Shown here one piece after another: positions 19,913 to 27,399 of a stretch of DNA of 28,417 nucleotides; position 1 is the stretch's first letter, and each line of letters opens with the position of its first letter. Source of the DNA: a virus; IMG/VR virus record IMGVR_UViG_3300031757_000666, positions 1 through 28,417 of that record; one strand, 5' to 3'. The notes beneath the pieces were generated by a model that did not search any database, was not told the origin of the DNA, and was given only the letters and a program-made list of their open reading frames with translations. A program made the position numbers and the translations under genes.

Positions 19913-20667
19913 CGCCGGAAATGACAAATGAAATTCTTGATGAAATACTCGGTTACAGGGACAAGATCAGCAATCTGGGAGGTGGGATCGTACAGTTCCA
20001 CGATGTAGTGGAAATAGATCAACTCACACTATTGCCTCATCTTGATCAACTGGCCGAAGAATCCCATACCTCCCGATGGGAATATACAACCGACGAAGAT
20101 GGACATGATATTGCCTTGAACGAAGACGGGTACCAATTCCTATTACACGAAATCAACGAAGCCCCTATCCCTATCCGCCACCCAGATACACAACTATTCA
20201 AAGACACGTTATACAAATGTGCCCTCAAATACATCGACCTGTTTCCTGTGATGATGCTGGAAACCGTCTGGTGGCGAAGCGAGGGTCACTACCTCAAATA
20301 CCCCACTCGTTCTTATCTGGGCAAGCACAGCACCAACGTCCAAACCATCAGCCTTCAACTATTGCTTAATGATGACTATTCCGGTGGGGAAATGAAATAT
20401 CCATACCTTGATGTGGCCGTGGAAGCAAAGGCCGGGGACGTAGTTGTGTCCCCCTGCAACTTCGTGGCTGCCCATGAAATCAAACCTATTACTGAAGGAA
20501 ACAGATATTCCTATTTAGAGTTCTACTCACAAGGAAGTCCAGAAAAGGGGATTCCCATGCTCAGTAATATCTTCAACGATTACGATAAGTTGCTGGACCG
20601 AAGAAACAATCTTTTAGCGGCTTACGGCATGCGACACGGTTTGATGAATTTCGGTCACAGTGATTGA
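19909..20667 (+). CDS. P4H-like oxygenase paralog lacking the iron-binding Asp (H-S-T)
   Basis: 252 residues. It keeps NLGGGIVQF, YKCALKYIDLFP, VWWRSEGHYLKY and SGGEMKYPYLD. The H-x-D motif reads H140-S141-T142 in GKHSTNV, with Thr where iron-binding Asp is expected. H189 in VAAHEIK and R199 in GNRYSYLEF are retained. The region between the two His sites is shorter than in its neighbours (no EELDGTN insert), and it lacks the C-terminal extension. It might be inactive and act as a partner of its paralogs, or it might use a different iron coordination. The GTG at 19909 overlaps the previous TGA (GTGA) and follows AGAGGA; an ATG at 19921 is the alternative start. Confidence 0.88.
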   Translation: MTPEMTNEILDEILGYRDKISNLGGGIVQFHDVVEIDQLTLLPHLDQLAEESHTSRWEYTTDEDGHDIALNEDGYQFLLHEINEAPIPIRHPDTQLFKDTLYKCALKYIDLFPVMMLETVWWRSEGHYLKYPTRSYLGKHSTNVQTISLQLLLNDDYSGGEMKYPYLDVAVEAKAGDVVVSPCNFVAAHEIKPITEGNRYSYLEFYSQGSPEKGIPMLSNIFNDYDKLLDRRNNLLAAYGMRHGLMNFGHSD

Positions 20668-20668
20668 G

Positions 20669-21451
20669 ATGAAACTGAACCTCGGCTGCAACTTCCATCA
20701 ACCAGAAGGATGGATCAACGCAGACATTAGGGAAGAATTCAATCCTGACGTATTGTTACCAATGCCAGAAGAACCCCTGTGGGAGGGCGCCTTATCTACA
20801 AAGACTACCAATAATCCCCTGCCATGGGAGAACGACACGTTCGATCAAGTATTACTATCTCATGTATTAGAGCACATTTGGTTGGAGGAGGTGCCCTCAT
20901 TTTTGCATGAGATTCGACGTATAACCAAGACTGGCGGTCAACTACTTATTATTTGTCCTGATGTAAACACATTAGTGCGAAGGTGTGTGGGCCTTAATAG
21001 TGCTGGCTGCATGGGCCACGATGCGGACGGCCATAACTGGTATATCGAACCCCCGATGGACAGAAACGTTGAAAAACCATGGTCTACGGAAACTGTAATA
21101 GAACACCTATTTAGCGAACTGGTATTGGAAGATGATCCACGTTTAAGAGATGCGGCCGCGGCACGCATGAACGACGGAATTAGAAGTCAGTTCGGCAAAC
21201 TGGCACTACCTCATTCTGATCATAAATGGAATTCATACGGAAATCGACTACTTGAAATAGTGCAGGAGGTTTATCCCTCTTCCGAATTGTTGGGAACCAA
21301 TGGCATGCCCGAAGAAATCAGAGCGCAGGGCAGAGAAACTAGCACCCACGGCAATCCCTACGAATTCCAATGGACGGATCCCAACAGTGGATATGTGTGG
21401 GACACCACCAGTTGGACCAGCGCTACATGTTCGGTGCTGTCAACTCGCTGA
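20669..21451 (+). CDS. SAM-dependent methyltransferase (Methyltransf_11 type)
   Basis: 260 residues from the ATG at 20669; an earlier GTG at 20660 is also in frame. LNLGCNFHQPEGWINADIR starts the Rossmann fold. WENDTFDQVLLSHVLEHIW is the D/E-rich motif with the H-V-L-E-H signature, and ITKTGGQLLIICPD is motif III. An insert (GMGHDADGHNWYIEPPMDR-like) lies after the core and may bind the acceptor. The end of the protein is Ser/Thr-rich (WDTTSWTSATCSVLSTR) and overlaps the convergent oxygenase by 29 bp. It follows the three tandem P4H-like genes directly, so it may methylate their hydroxylated product, for example as an O-methyltransferase. The acceptor is not known. Confidence 0.88.
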   Translation: MKLNLGCNFHQPEGWINADIREEFNPDVLLPMPEEPLWEGALSTKTTNNPLPWENDTFDQVLLSHVLEHIWLEEVPSFLHEIRRITKTGGQLLIICPDVNTLVRRCVGLNSAGCMGHDADGHNWYIEPPMDRNVEKPWSTETVIEHLFSELVLEDDPRLRDAAAARMNDGIRSQFGKLALPHSDHKWNSYGNRLLEIVQEVYPSSELLGTNGMPEEIRAQGRETSTHGNPYEFQWTDPNSGYVWDTTSWTSATCSVLSTR

Positions 21452-22331
21452 TTTGACTGCTCGGCGCTCCATCTGAACCATGCACAGGAGGAACCCAATC
21501 CCCCTCCTTGTTGCGCCATGCGTCCACATGCGTTTGACTCTGTCCATCTATCGGCGTGCCTTGACAATAAAACTGTAGATAAGAAACACGATCTCCATTA
21601 GTAACAGTTTCCACAGAATGAGATCCAATATAAGACGACGGATAAAATGCCACTGTTCCAACTGGGAACTTCTCTTTATGCTCTGCGTGGGGGAAATACA
21701 TCGACCCACCTTCAGCGGTGTCCCTTAAAATTATAGAACCCGTTACGACAGTCTTAGTTGGAAACTCATTTACAGGCTTGTCATTCTCATCCGCCGGACC
21801 ATACCCCCACATGCTGTCACCGCGCTCCACGGCCTGATCGGAATGCGGCCCAAGCGAATGTCCCTCAGAATAAATAGCAGCATGACTAGGGGTTCGATAC
21901 CAGATCGAAACACGAATCTCTGGATACATCACCATATACTCCTCTAAGCACATGGCCAAAACTGAATCCAAATATTCGACAAAGGCTTTATCTTCCGGCT
22001 CGGCGTCGTACAATAATCCAACAAGACGTAACGGAGTCGTGTTGAATTGTTCGGGGGTGAACTTGTACCCCCCACGATTGATGTAGTTACCATCCTCATC
22101 AATCGTAAACTCTTCAGCCGTTTTCAAACGACGATCAGTCTTTCCTTCAAGATTTCCCACGAAGGCAGAACGCCGTTCTATCCAACCTTCTAAAAAGTCT
22201 TGATCTATTTCAGCAGCATCTGGAAAAACAACTAATCCTGCTTTGTGCTTGATCCGCGTGAATTTGTACCCGCCGCGATTAGCCGAACGGGACCGAATGT
22301 TCATATTCTTATCGGCTATCCAATCACCCAT
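21423..22331 (-). CDS. P4H-like Fe(II)/2OG oxygenase, paralog group, with duplicated N-terminal motif
   Basis: 302 residues. The triad is H163-S-D165 in GPHSDQA and H238 in GSHSVET, with R248 in GDRVSYLQF. The core is VTGSIILRDTAEGGSMYFP and GTVAFYPSSYI. An unusual feature is an exact 8-residue repeat NRGGYKFT at 18-25 and 85-92. The second copy is the normal family position (DEDGNYINRGGYKFT); the first lies in an N-terminal extension. The ATG at 22331 overlaps the previous stop (ATGGGTGA), which supports this start; ATG 22304 (residue 10) is a weak alternative. It ends convergently with the methyltransferase. Sequence ties to members 1-3 are looser than theirs to each other. Confidence 0.9.
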   Translation of the reverse strand: MGDWIADKNMNIRSRSANRGGYKFTRIKHKAGLVVFPDAAEIDQDFLEGWIERRSAFVGNLEGKTDRRLKTAEEFTIDEDGNYINRGGYKFTPEQFNTTPLRLVGLLYDAEPEDKAFVEYLDSVLAMCLEEYMVMYPEIRVSIWYRTPSHAAIYSEGHSLGPHSDQAVERGDSMWGYGPADENDKPVNEFPTKTVVTGSIILRDTAEGGSMYFPHAEHKEKFPVGTVAFYPSSYIGSHSVETVTNGDRVSYLQFYCQGTPIDGQSQTHVDAWRNKEGDWVPPVHGSDGAPSSQISELTAPNM

Positions 22332-22977
22332 TCGCTTCTATCCAACTGTCATCAGTTCGTGAGTATTTTTCAATATCCTCTGGGGGAGGAACGTTTTCTT
22401 CCATCATTTGACGCTTGTATGCCTTTGCGTCGCCATCTACTATCTCAACATGTAAGGCACTCAAGGTGTCCACGCCTTCTTCTGACATCAGCGCTACAAC
22501 ATCCTCAGCAGAATCGCCGTTCACAAACAACATACGACCATCCCGATCTGGATACCCATAAAGAGAACCCGACACATAGGACGCTCCATTTGAATTCACA
22601 TAATCGGCCAGAGCGAGTTCCCAACGAGCCTGAGCAGGATCAGAAATAATACTGTTGCAATCTACATAAATGCCTTTGAAGCCAGCCTCCATGACTTCTT
22701 TCGCCACTGGAAATTCAACGACTTCACCTTCGGTGTCTAAACCGTAGACAGCGAACACACCGTGTCCGCCACAGAGACAAAAGATCACATCTACTTCATC
22801 CACCAATTTCTGGATGGTTCCAACGTCTTCAAATTCCTGCCCCCGCTCTTTAGTTTCGTCAGAGCGACCGTCGGTAGCGACGAACACCTCATGCCCGACG
22901 CTCTTAAGCACATTACCCACGGCTGTAGCCATTCTTCCGGGGTGCAGTATTCCAACTTTAACTGGGAGGATGCTCAA
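22324..22977 (-). CDS. NAD(P)-dependent dehydrogenase-like (6PGDH/DUF1932 type), compact
   Basis: About 217 residues. VKVGILHPGRMATAVGNVL is a Rossmann start with G-x-x-x-x-G replacing the usual G-x-G-x-x-G and a His before the Pro. It is followed by GHEVFVATDGRS and VDEVDVIFCLCGG. The second half has IYVDCNSIISDPAQARWE and GASYVSGSLYGYP, which match the DUF1932 class of 3-hydroxyisobutyrate-dehydrogenase-like proteins. The C-terminal helical substrate domain is much shorter than usual. The start is uncertain: a TTG at 22977 is chosen because the fold begins soon after and the overlap with the previous gene is short; GTG 22989 and TTG 23034 are alternatives. It may oxidise or reduce a product of the neighbouring oxygenases. 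Confidence 0.78.
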   Translation of the reverse strand: MSILPVKVGILHPGRMATAVGNVLKSVGHEVFVATDGRSDETKERGQEFEDVGTIQKLVDEVDVIFCLCGGHGVFAVYGLDTEGEVVEFPVAKEVMEAGFKGIYVDCNSIISDPAQARWELALADYVNSNGASYVSGSLYGYPDRDGRMLFVNGDSAEDVVALMSEEGVDTLSALHVEIVDGDAKAYKRQMMEENVPPPEDIEKYSRTDDSWIEANG

Positions 22978-23806
22978 GGTTGTACCCACTTTCCATAAAT
23001 ACGTTTGTCGATATCTTAGCACCACCCGGATCAACGGATGGATCTACGGCCATCTCGTTGACTTCTGGGTTCGGAGTTCCCTGACAATACCATCCGACAT
23101 GGCTATATCTTGAACCTCCGCTCACCAGAGAAACCGCGTGGGAGGCCATGTAGTTGGACGGGAAAATCAACAGATCACCCTTGGAGGGTTTGTATTGAAT
23201 GTCCAAGTATCCGAAATGGACGACTCCCCCTGTGAAATTGGTCCTATCCAATTCTTCCTCGGTTTCTACATGATCGTTGAAAAAAGCAATAGTTGAAACC
23301 ACGGTTCTGGTAGCGATCTGATCTGTCGGAGTGGGTGAACCGTAGGCGTAGTCGGTGCTGGTGTCGGCGTGCATTCCCAAGTAGCCACCTTTTGGATACA
23401 CCAAGATGTGGCTTTTGATCTTCCACCAAATAGACATGCCCGCTATGGGAAAAAGGTGCAAGTAATCCCACAGGCAATCGTCCTTGGCATCCTCCAACTT
23501 TTTGAGAACTGCCTGTATCTCAGGTCTATCGTCCGCTTGGGTATAGGCGCAATGTTGAGGCATCACTTCTATTGATTCTGTTGGAAAGAAATACCCATTG
23601 CGATTTATGTACCCGTCCTCACCGCTGATCGGATCTTTGCCGGGGACATACATCGTGTCCCTCTCCCTCATCGCAGCCTCCTCTGAGTAGGCTCTGAGAA
23701 GATCCCAGTCCGTTGAGATGTGTTCCCTGTATAAGACCACCCCTCCGCCTAGATGCTCTCCCCTGCCGCCCTTGGGCTGCCAAGTATCTCCAAACCCTAA
23801 ACTCAT
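22958..23806 (-). CDS. P4H-like Fe(II)/2OG oxygenase, paralog group member
   Basis: 282 residues. The triad is H146-A-D148 in LGMHADTS and H223 in ASHAVSL, with R233 in GSRYSHVGW. Shared elements with the tandem trio are HLGGGVVLY, WWKIKSHILVYPKGGYLG, EEELDRTNFTGGVVHFGYLD and GDLLIFPSNYM. The N-terminal part (YINRNGYFFP, 67-76) aligns with YINRGGYKFT of the gene at 21423, so the two share a family subtype. The ATG at 23806 overlaps the previous stop by 4 nt (ATGA) and is preferred to the upstream start at 23851. It is between a TauD-like gene and the dehydrogenase. Confidence 0.91.
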   Translation of the reverse strand: MSLGFGDTWQPKGGRGEHLGGGVVLYREHISTDWDLLRAYSEEAAMRERDTMYVPGKDPISGEDGYINRNGYFFPTESIEVMPQHCAYTQADDRPEIQAVLKKLEDAKDDCLWDYLHLFPIAGMSIWWKIKSHILVYPKGGYLGMHADTSTDYAYGSPTPTDQIATRTVVSTIAFFNDHVETEEELDRTNFTGGVVHFGYLDIQYKPSKGDLLIFPSNYMASHAVSLVSGGSRYSHVGWYCQGTPNPEVNEMAVDPSVDPGGAKISTNVFMESGYNLEHPPS

Positions 23807-24627
23807 CTGTAAATGCCTATCAACGAGGGATCCATCAGCGGAACCTTCCACGCCTCCTCATGCCCTCCGTGGTATACCCCCCGATCAAACACCCGCTGCC
23901 CCAATTCAAATCCCCAAGTGACTGCATGTGCCATACGCATCCCTGCGAACATCACCATGTCACCCTGTTCCCATGACCACCACTCTTGGTTTGTTTCGTC
24001 GTACAAATAATTCTGAATCCACGCATTGATTTCTACGAGGTCATCTTCTGTTAAACCATTACAAGTTTCTATGTCAATGCGATATGGAGGCTGGATAGTG
24101 TCTTTGTATCCCTGCATGTGAAGTATCAACTCTCCTGTTAACCCATCCTCTTTTATCAACTTGACGGGAGAATGGATCAACGGCGACTTGAAGTGTGCTA
24201 CTTGTTCTTCTACGGTGCGAGCGTCTTTTATTCCTTCTCTCCATTTGTTTGGAAGAGATGTGTACGCACCATGCATGTCTACGAATCCGGTCATCCCTTT
24301 ATCCTGATCCACCTCAAAGGTGTGCATGTTCATGGCGATGACTACGGCGGGATGTTCCTTAAAGGTGTCTTCCACATGCCATGTGAGAAATAATTTGGCC
24401 TTCCCCAACTCGGGGTCTTTCATACATTGATGAAATCTCGTCCGATGATCTACATCCTTAGACACAGGGCTATCATCAAACCCCATACCAATCAAAATAT
24501 CTGTAAATTCTTGCCGCTTCAAACCGATCTCACGAAACCCCAACACTAAATTTTCCCGCAACAACGACCTGAAATATTCGGGGTCTTTCCTCAAATCATC
24601 CCCAGTAACTCCTTTAAGTTCAATCAT
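23803..24627 (-). CDS. TauD/TfdA-like Fe(II)/2OG oxygenase with H-x-E
   Basis: 274 residues. LTWHVEDTF (82-90) occupies the TauD W-H-x-D-x-x-F position, but the acidic residue is Glu86 (H84-V-E86), as in clavaminate-synthase-like enzymes. The distal His is H234 in MRMAHAVTW, and R245/R249 in ELGQRVFDRG may bind 2OG. GMTGFVDMHGAYTSLP is the usual F-x-D-M-x-A-A-Y-x-x-L-P block. The ATG at 24627 is chosen because it overlaps the previous stop (ATGATTGA). A start at 24657 would add ten residues and overlap the redoxin-like gene further. TauD-like enzymes hydroxylate small acids or amino-acid derivatives; target unknown. Confidence 0.86.
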   Translation of the reverse strand: MIELKGVTGDDLRKDPEYFRSLLRENLVLGFREIGLKRQEFTDILIGMGFDDSPVSKDVDHRTRFHQCMKDPELGKAKLFLTWHVEDTFKEHPAVVIAMNMHTFEVDQDKGMTGFVDMHGAYTSLPNKWREGIKDARTVEEQVAHFKSPLIHSPVKLIKEDGLTGELILHMQGYKDTIQPPYRIDIETCNGLTEDDLVEINAWIQNYLYDETNQEWWSWEQGDMVMFAGMRMAHAVTWGFELGQRVFDRGVYHGGHEEAWKVPLMDPSLIGIYR

Positions 24628-25264
24628 TCCAATACTGCAAATGCGATCCGCGATCATGCAAAATATTTAGACTTTCCAAGGTGTCTGTCAAAAAGGACTC
24701 TCTCAGATCATCACCCATCTCAAACATCGCAGCACACACATAATCCAAGATCGCCTGAAGCAACGCCTCGTAAGTTACTCCGTGGTCATCCGCTGGTTCC
24801 GGATACAGATGATCCCTAGTAAGCGGCCTGTCCCCTTTCCTATAACCGCCCGCTCCGGAGCCTCGCCAATCCGGATAATGCCATTCGTTGCCGATATGAC
24901 GCCGTTCTTGAGGAGTCTCAAATATCTTCCGTAGCGTCCCTTCTTGACTGCCGAAGTCCTCTTGCTCATTCAAGGTATATATCAAAGTGCCATTGCGACT
25001 GAAGATGAAGGCTTTGGCAGAGGAATGCAGCCTGCGATATGGCTCTACCTTGTTCCACTCATACGATCCCCAAGAAGCAATCGTCCACTGGAAATCTTCC
25101 CCCAAATCCTGTAACCGTTGACACAGGGCAGTCAACTCCGGAGATTCCAATCCGAAAATAACTAGAAGCATTTTCCCTTCGTATTGCTCAAACAGTGAGT
25201 CACCGTAAAGACCCCTCGTGTATACCCACGGAATATGATCGCCCTCTCTAAATTCAAGACTCAT
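24620..25264 (-). CDS. Redoxin-like (AhpC/TSA fold) protein with unknown C-terminal half
   Basis: 214 residues. The first 105 follow a thioredoxin-fold layout: a G-D-x-I-P-W start (GDHIPWVYTRG), then QYEGKMLLVIFGLESPELTALCQRL, then FQWTIASWG and AKAFIFSRNGTLIYTLN. This resembles the redoxin domains found attached to some bacterial 2OG oxygenases. C48 is preceded by P42 and T45, close to but not identical with the peroxidatic P-x3-T-x2-C. Residues 125-175 are Gly/Arg/Tyr-rich and probably flexible (WRGSGAGGYRKGDRPLTRDH), and the end is helical. The ATG at 25264 shares a base with the previous stop. As a stand-alone gene among oxygenases, it may protect or assist them; catalytic activity is uncertain. 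Confidence 0.62.
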   Translation of the reverse strand: MSLEFREGDHIPWVYTRGLYGDSLFEQYEGKMLLVIFGLESPELTALCQRLQDLGEDFQWTIASWGSYEWNKVEPYRRLHSSAKAFIFSRNGTLIYTLNEQEDFGSQEGTLRKIFETPQERRHIGNEWHYPDWRGSGAGGYRKGDRPLTRDHLYPEPADDHGVTYEALLQAILDYVCAAMFEMGDDLRESFLTDTLESLNILHDRGSHLQYWND

Positions 25265-26037
25265 TACTGCTCCTTGGGCTGAACAGGGCATTTACCAATG
25301 TCCGCTAAAATCGGATGCCCCCCATACGCCGGACCGATACGTTCATCTTTTTCATTCAAACCAGTGCGTATGCCCCCCGCCCACACCCACGGTTCATCTA
25401 TTTCCTTCTGGGCTTTTGCCGCCCCATAGGCGGCTCGCGCTTTCCTCAACTCTGGATCATCTCCCATATCCCTAGTTGCAAACTCCACCGATGGCAACAG
25501 ATCATCGTGGTAGAACTGAAAGAACATGAACGGCATCCCTTTGGGAAACCGCACGGGAGTATCGAACTTCGTTATCAACCAGTTCATATTCCATTGGTCA
25601 GGCCACCAACTGGTAGGAATAGAGGCTGTCAACGGAACCGCACCATCAATAAAGTAGTTAGGTGTGCCTGTGATCCATGTGCTTACACCCTCTGGTGTTT
25701 CCATAGACCAACCAGTATCAAAAGAAATTATGTTGATGATGCTGGGAGAAACTATAGGACGGACATAGGTGCCTCCCCGCTCATGTGTGTGAGTAATCGT
25801 TTCTCCGCTCAATACCCTCGGCACTGTTCCATGAAATCCAGATCCGTATTCAGGGGCATCTACCTGAACGACTACATCTTGTTGTAACTCCAACTCCCAA
25901 CCATGTATGTTGGCTGATGTCATAGGCAAACACTTATACGCATGTTTATTGTAAGTGTCATCCATCCAGTCGCGTCTCGGCAACGCCTGCCGGATCGGCG
26001 GCGGATTATCGTGAGCGCGAGTGAGAGTTACTTTCAT
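25264..26037 (-). CDS. DUF6065 family protein
   Basis: 257 residues. It matches the DUF6065 layout: RDWMDDTYNKHAYKCLPMTSA near the start, SANIHGWELEL, then IINIISFDTGWSMETPEGVS, WITGTPNYFIDGAVPLTA, WPDQWNMNWLITKFDTPVRF and PKGMPFMFFQFY. The family has no established reaction; its fold is likely a double-stranded beta-helix or cupin-like barrel and it is common near biosynthetic or 2OG-oxygenase genes. The ATG overlaps the end of the upstream oxygenase gene (ATGA). A related protein is at 27392. The repeated pairing of oxygenase and DUF6065-type gene suggests a substrate-binding or accessory role, which is inference. Confidence 0.82.
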   Translation of the reverse strand: MKVTLTRAHDNPPPIRQALPRRDWMDDTYNKHAYKCLPMTSANIHGWELELQQDVVVQVDAPEYGSGFHGTVPRVLSGETITHTHERGGTYVRPIVSPSIINIISFDTGWSMETPEGVSTWITGTPNYFIDGAVPLTASIPTSWWPDQWNMNWLITKFDTPVRFPKGMPFMFFQFYHDDLLPSVEFATRDMGDDPELRKARAAYGAAKAQKEIDEPWVWAGGIRTGLNEKDERIGPAYGGHPILADIGKCPVQPKEQ

Positions 26038-26732
26038 GCGTGAAATGGTGTCGTAATCACGATCTGATCGGTTTCTGTGAAGGCGGGCGCTTCATACTGT
26101 GCGGTACTGGGATCTTGGTGATTGCGGTCGTTGTAGTCATACATCGTGACCGCCGAATACTTTGTACCCTTCGTCACGGGCAGAGAAGCGTGGGCATACA
26201 CGAAGGTTGACGGGTGTACCAGCACATCACCGAACTCAGGTAAAAAGTTCATGTTCTGATGGGGCATGTGATACTCCCCGCCCTCGTAATCGTCATTGAT
26301 ATATCCGATAGCCGATACTGTGGCAACGTAGGAGAAGCCGTGATCGGCGTGGACGGCAAAGTGCTGTCCCTCGTTGTATCGAACGAAGTTGGTTGCTTCC
26401 TCAAAATCTAGTTGAAGGTTGTAACAGCCTGCGTAATGCTTCACGCACTCTCGTATTCCTGTTATTACTTCGTCATAGACCGCAGCCGCAGCCGAAAACT
26501 CTTCCGGGCAAGTTTCTAGATCGGAAGCACGCATCTTGAAGTCGGAGCAATCCCGGTAGTCGGGCATCTCTTCCATGTCACCGACGAGGGCTTTCTTCCA
26601 TGAGTAATACTCATGTTCACTGTCCCCGATACAGTCCTCCAACCTCTCCACAAAGTTGGAGTCTTCCGGCCAGACCTTCTTGTAGAGGGCAATCCCAGAA
26701 GCGGGATGGCAGACGTATCCTGCGTATTCCAT
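26034..26732 (-). CDS. 2OG-Fe(II) oxygenase, P4H-like, with Lys at the 2OG position
   Basis: 232 residues. The triad is H128-A-D130 in FAVHADHG and H181 in YAHASLPV. K191 in KGTKYSAV takes the place of the Arg that follows the distal His in the others; Lys serves in true prolyl 4-hydroxylases. The core is YINDDYEGGEYHMP and GDVLVHPSTF. The N-terminal part is helical with five Cys. This protein and its upstream neighbour (26734) differ from the five longer paralogs and from each other, so they are a separate P4H subgroup. The ATG is 1 nt from the upstream stop, so they are co-transcribed. Substrate may be a protein or a small molecule. Confidence 0.9.
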   Translation of the reverse strand: MEYAGYVCHPASGIALYKKVWPEDSNFVERLEDCIGDSEHEYYSWKKALVGDMEEMPDYRDCSDFKMRASDLETCPEEFSAAAAVYDEVITGIRECVKHYAGCYNLQLDFEEATNFVRYNEGQHFAVHADHGFSYVATVSAIGYINDDYEGGEYHMPHQNMNFLPEFGDVLVHPSTFVYAHASLPVTKGTKYSAVTMYDYNDRNHQDPSTAQYEAPAFTETDQIVITTPFHA

Positions 26733-26733
26733 A

Positions 26734-27399
26734 TTATTCTCCTGTATGTAAATCGGTTATCGTGTAGAACGCTGGCGTAGTCCATCTCACGCCAGAGGTC
26801 ACTGTCTTAATGCCGTGTAGATAATTGATGTCTCCGGGGTGGGCTACAGCCATTCCCGGCTCTATCTCAAGTTCTATGCCGTGTTCCGGGTAATAGAACT
26901 GTCCACCCTCAAATTCGTCGTTCCAATAGATAATACTGTTTATGTCATAGGTGAGGAACGGATTGGGTGACCCATCGTTTAACTGCTTATCTGCATGTGG
27001 CGCTTGTTCCAGTCCGGGCAACCACCTGACGAGGCAGGGATTTCTTGAATAACAGGACACCCCAAACTTGTCCTCTATCACTTCTCTCATTTTTTCAACG
27101 TACCCATAAACCATTTCCCAGATGAAAGGATCGACTCCTTTGAGAGTGTCAGACATGCAAACACGGTCCCACCAATACGAAGCGTCATAGATGCAAACAC
27201 CGTCATCATCGTATTCGGTTTCCATTGGGTTATCGAATTTATTCAAATGAGGAAGAAAGGTTGCCATATGCTCCAAATCCAAAGGAGACACAAAGTTTTT
27301 GATAACTACAATATTGTCCTGAGAATCTCCAAAGTGACCCGGTTCGACAAGAGACTCCTCCCGAACAAGAGACTCTGCCTTCAAATCCCGACTAGTTTC
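26734..27399 (-). CDS. 2OG-Fe(II) oxygenase, P4H-like
   Basis: 221 residues from the ATG at 27399, which overlaps the previous stop by 8 nt and follows GGGAGG by 3 nt; an upstream in-frame start at 27474 is not needed. The triad is H136-A-D138 in APHADKQ and H196 in YLHGIKT, with R206 in GVRWTTP. The core is NSIIYWNDEFEGGQFYYPEHG and GMAVAHPGDI. The N-terminus (IVVIKNFVSPLDLEHM) is typical of the small P4H-like hydroxylases. It is in the same transcript as the oxygenase 26034 and the DUF6065-like gene upstream. Confidence 0.9.
   Translation of the reverse strand, partial: ETSRDLKAESLVREESLVEPGHFGDSQDNIVVIKNFVSPLDLEHMATFLPHLNKFDNPMETEYDDDGVCIYDASYWWDRVCMSDTLKGVDPFIWEMVYGYVEKMREVIEDKFGVSCYSRNPCLVRWLPGLEQAPHADKQLNDGSPNPFLTYDINSIIYWNDEFEGGQFYYPEHGIELEIEPGMAVAHPGDINYLHGIKTVTSGVRWTTPAFYTITDLHTGE

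Noticed and set aside
19909-20667. The H-S-T oxygenase considered as a pseudogene.
   Set aside because: The frame is intact, keeps the distal His, Arg and fold landmarks, and overlaps both neighbours as in an active operon, so it is annotated as a gene with altered motif.
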